A stretch of DNA of 64,000 nucleotides from Phyllobacterium sophorae. Lineage in GTDB: Bacteria > Pseudomonadota > Alphaproteobacteria > Rhizobiales > Rhizobiaceae. The translations under genes and the position numbers were made by a program. A model generated the notes under the pieces. It was not told where the DNA came from. It did no database searches and saw only the letters and a list, made by a program, of their open reading frames with translations. Shown here piece by piece: positions 62,265-64,000 of the stretch (position 1 is its first letter; each line of letters starts with the position of its first letter). The stretch spans positions 62,001 through 126,000 of the forward strand of contig NZ_PGGM01000008.1 in NCBI RefSeq assembly GCF_003010965.1. The letters run 5' to 3'.

Positions 62265-63353
62265 ATGACAAGTGTATCGATCAAGGATCTCAGCCTCGAA
62301 TTCGGTGCCGTGTCGGTGCTGAAGGACCTCAATCTCGACGTCGGCGATGGTGAGTTCCTGGTGTTGCTCGGGCCGTCGGGTTGCGGCAAGTCGACCTTGC
62401 TGAACTGCATTGCGGGCCTGCTCGATATTACGGATGGGCAGATCTTCATCAAGGGCAAGAACGTCACCTGGGAGGAGCCAAAGGACCGCGGCATCGGCAT
62501 GGTGTTTCAGTCCTATGCGCTCTATCCGCAAATGAGCGTGCGCGGCAACCTGACCTTCGGGCTTAAGAATGCCGGCGTGCCGCGAGACGAGATCGCGCGG
62601 CGCATCGAGCGCGCGGCCAACATCTTGCAGATCGAGCCGCTGCTGGACCGCAGGCCGGGCCAGCTTTCCGGCGGCCAGCGACAGCGCGTCGCCATCGGCC
62701 GCGCACTGGTCCGCGACGTCGACGTCTTCCTGTTCGACGAACCGTTGTCCAATCTCGACGCCAAGCTGCGCTCGGAACTGCGGGTGGAGATCAAGCGGTT
62801 GCACCAGCAGCTGGCCAATACCATGATCTATGTAACGCACGACCAGATCGAGGCCCTCACGCTTGCCGATCGAATCGCGGTGATGAAGGGCGGGCTGATC
62901 CAGCAGCTCGACGAGCCGCTGACGATCTATAACAGGCCGCGCAATCTTTTCGTCGCCAGCTTCATCGGCTCCCCGGCGATGAACTTCATCAAAGGCGAGA
63001 TCACCGGGACGAACGGCTCACCGGTCTTCAGGGCCGGCGATCTGACCATATCGCTGGCTGGCTACGAGACCCAGCAATCCCTGGCGCCTGGCCATTGCGT
63101 CATCTTGGGCTTCCGTCCAGAACACATCACCATCAGTGATGTGCCTGGCCCCGCCGGCCGCTCGTGCGAGGCCGTGGTCGATCTGGATGAACCCATGGGT
63201 GCGGACAGTCTGGTCTGGCTGAAAGTCGCCGGAAAGGCCATCTCGGTTCGGGTCGATTCCGGCAGGCGCTACCAGCCAGGCGAAAAAGTGTTCCTGATCT
63301 TCAATCCCGCGATGGCCTCGCTTTTCGACGTCGCGACCGAAAACCGCATCTAA
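62265..63353 (+). CDS. CUT1-type ABC transporter ATP-binding protein (UgpC/MsmX-like)
   Basis: This is a 362-residue ATPase with Walker [10 protein letters not shown], the signature [16 protein letters not shown], Walker [26 protein letters not shown] and a C-terminal TOBE/OB domain. It energises the GtsBC-like permeases. It is the third such ATPase in the window, one per CUT1 system. Confidence 0.94.
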   Translation: MTSVSIKDLSLEFGAVSVLKDLNLDVGDGEFLVLLGPSGCGKSTLLNCIAGLLDITDGQIFIKGKNVTWEEPKDRGIGMVFQSYALYPQMSVRGNLTFGLKNAGVPRDEIARRIERAANILQIEPLLDRRPGQLSGGQRQRVAIGRALVRDVDVFLFDEPLSNLDAKLRSELRVEIKRLHQQLANTMIYVTHDQIEALTLADRIAVMKGGLIQQLDEPLTIYNRPRNLFVASFIGSPAMNFIKGEITGTNGSPVFRAGDLTISLAGYETQQSLAPGHCVILGFRPEHITISDVPGPAGRSCEAVVDLDEPMGADSLVWLKVAGKAISVRVDSGRRYQPGEKVFLIFNPAMASLFDVATENRI

Positions 63354-63380
63354 ATTTCCCAAGCATCACGGAGAAATAAA

Positions 63381-64000
63381 GTGACCGACCTTTCCTACCA
63401 GCTCTACAGCTCCCGCAACTTCCCGCCGCTTCACCAGACGCTCGAAATGTTGCAGCGCAACGGTTACAGGCAGGTTGAGGGTTATGGCGGTGTTTATGCC
63501 GACGCGAAAGCAACAAGAAGTGCGCTCGATGCCAATGGTCTGACCATGCCGACAGGTCATTTCAGCATCGACCTTCTGGAAAATGACCAACAGAAAGTTC
63601 TCGATCTCGCACAGACACTCGGCATGAAGGCGATATACTGCCCACACCTGGCGGTCGATCTTCGTCCCTCTGATGCCGCCGGCTGGTCGGCGTTCGGTGA
63701 GCGGCTGGAAGCGGCACACGCCACTTACAGCAAGGCCGGATATATTTTCGGCTGGCACAATCACGACTTTGAGTTCAAGGCACTTGCTGATGGTTCGATC
63801 CCGCAAAAGCTGATCTTCGATGCCGCCCCGAGCATATCCTGGGAAGCGGACATCGCCTGGATCATTCGCGGCGGCGGCGATCCATTCGAATGGATCGAGA
63901 ATTACGGGTCACGCATCAGCGCGGTGCACGTCAAGGACATCGCTTCTCCCGGTCAAAACACCAATGAGGACGGCTGGGCCGATGTCGGCTATGGAAGCGT
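63381..64000 (+). CDS. Sugar phosphate isomerase/epimerase-like TIM barrel (partial, cut by window end)
   Basis: The first 206 residues are present, starting with GTG after GGAG. The sequence SYQLYSSRNFPPLHQTLEMLQRNGYRQVEGYGG, TGHFSIDLLE, the metal-type FGWHNHDFEF and VHVKDI follow the AP_endonuc_2/xylose-isomerase-like fold used by sugar and inositol isomerases and epimerases. It is 27 bp after the ATPase gene, so it is in the same operon and probably acts on the imported sugar or its oxidised form. Confidence 0.85.
   Translation, partial: MTDLSYQLYSSRNFPPLHQTLEMLQRNGYRQVEGYGGVYADAKATRSALDANGLTMPTGHFSIDLLENDQQKVLDLAQTLGMKAIYCPHLAVDLRPSDAAGWSAFGERLEAAHATYSKAGYIFGWHNHDFEFKALADGSIPQKLIFDAAPSISWEADIAWIIRGGGDPFEWIENYGSRISAVHVKDIASPGQNTNEDGWADVGYGS

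Noticed and set aside
1-64000. CRISPR arrays, tRNA or rRNA genes, intact transposons
   Set aside because: No regularly spaced repeats, cloverleaf sequences, rRNA segments, transposase frames or insertion-sequence ends were recognised by reading; a dedicated search was not possible.

Overview
The window reads as a GC-rich alphaproteobacterial replicon of the Rhizobiales type (Phyllobacterium, Ochrobactrum/Brucella, Mesorhizobium or a relative), probably a chromid, megaplasmid or an island derived from one. The basis is an adjacent repA-repB partition pair of the repABC family, many solute-binding-protein ABC transporters each with its own regulator and catabolic enzymes, and family matches throughout. 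No rRNA, tRNA, CRISPR array or intact insertion sequence was found. Species cannot be fixed from the sequence alone.

Layout. 1-3183: a ribose/fructose-type (CUT2) sugar transporter read leftward, its binding protein cut by the window edge, with a divergent GntR regulator. 3408-8759: a LacI regulator and a second CUT2 transporter. 8911-12336: copper defence, cueR and the CopA ATPase with a recognisable CueR promoter and a reductase gene fragment between them. 12384-21331: a LysR regulator divergent from a polyamine-type ABC transporter mixed with a HAD hydrolase, an amine/amino-acid FAD oxidase and a GMC oxidoreductase. 21508-27180: an alpha/beta hydrolase divergent from a complete branched-chain amino-acid-type (Liv) transporter. 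27465-29771: a polar amino-acid transporter. 29952-36202: one leftward operon, GntR regulator, cystathionine-lyase-like PLP enzyme and a CUT1 transporter. 36631-38380: an isolated phytanoyl-CoA-dioxygenase-like enzyme and a glycine-rich stress protein. 38950-47877: two divergent arms forming one system, a CUT1 binding protein and permeases with RidA and MlrC on the left, and an SDR, the matching ATPase, an RpiR regulator and a D-threonine aldolase/D-serine dehydratase-like enzyme on the right. 48204-50559: repB and repA with no repC. 51010-51758: decayed gene remnants. 51824-57767: AI-2E-family membrane protein, methyltransferase, acyl-CoA synthetase, IclR regulator and a double-PPC (DUF296) protein. 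57776-64000: LacI regulator, CUT1 glucose/mannose-type transporter and a TIM-barrel sugar isomerase/epimerase cut by the edge.

Most of the window is catabolic uptake cassettes: eight ABC importers, most paired with a local transcription factor whose likely operator can be seen. In several operons a stem-loop sits just after the binding-protein gene, which fits the need for more binding protein than membrane components. The best candidates for undescribed biology are the MlrC-RidA-D-amino-acid-enzyme-CUT1 system, the PLP-enzyme-CUT1 operon, the polyamine transporter/HAD/oxidase cluster, and the repAB pair that lacks repC beside decayed genes.
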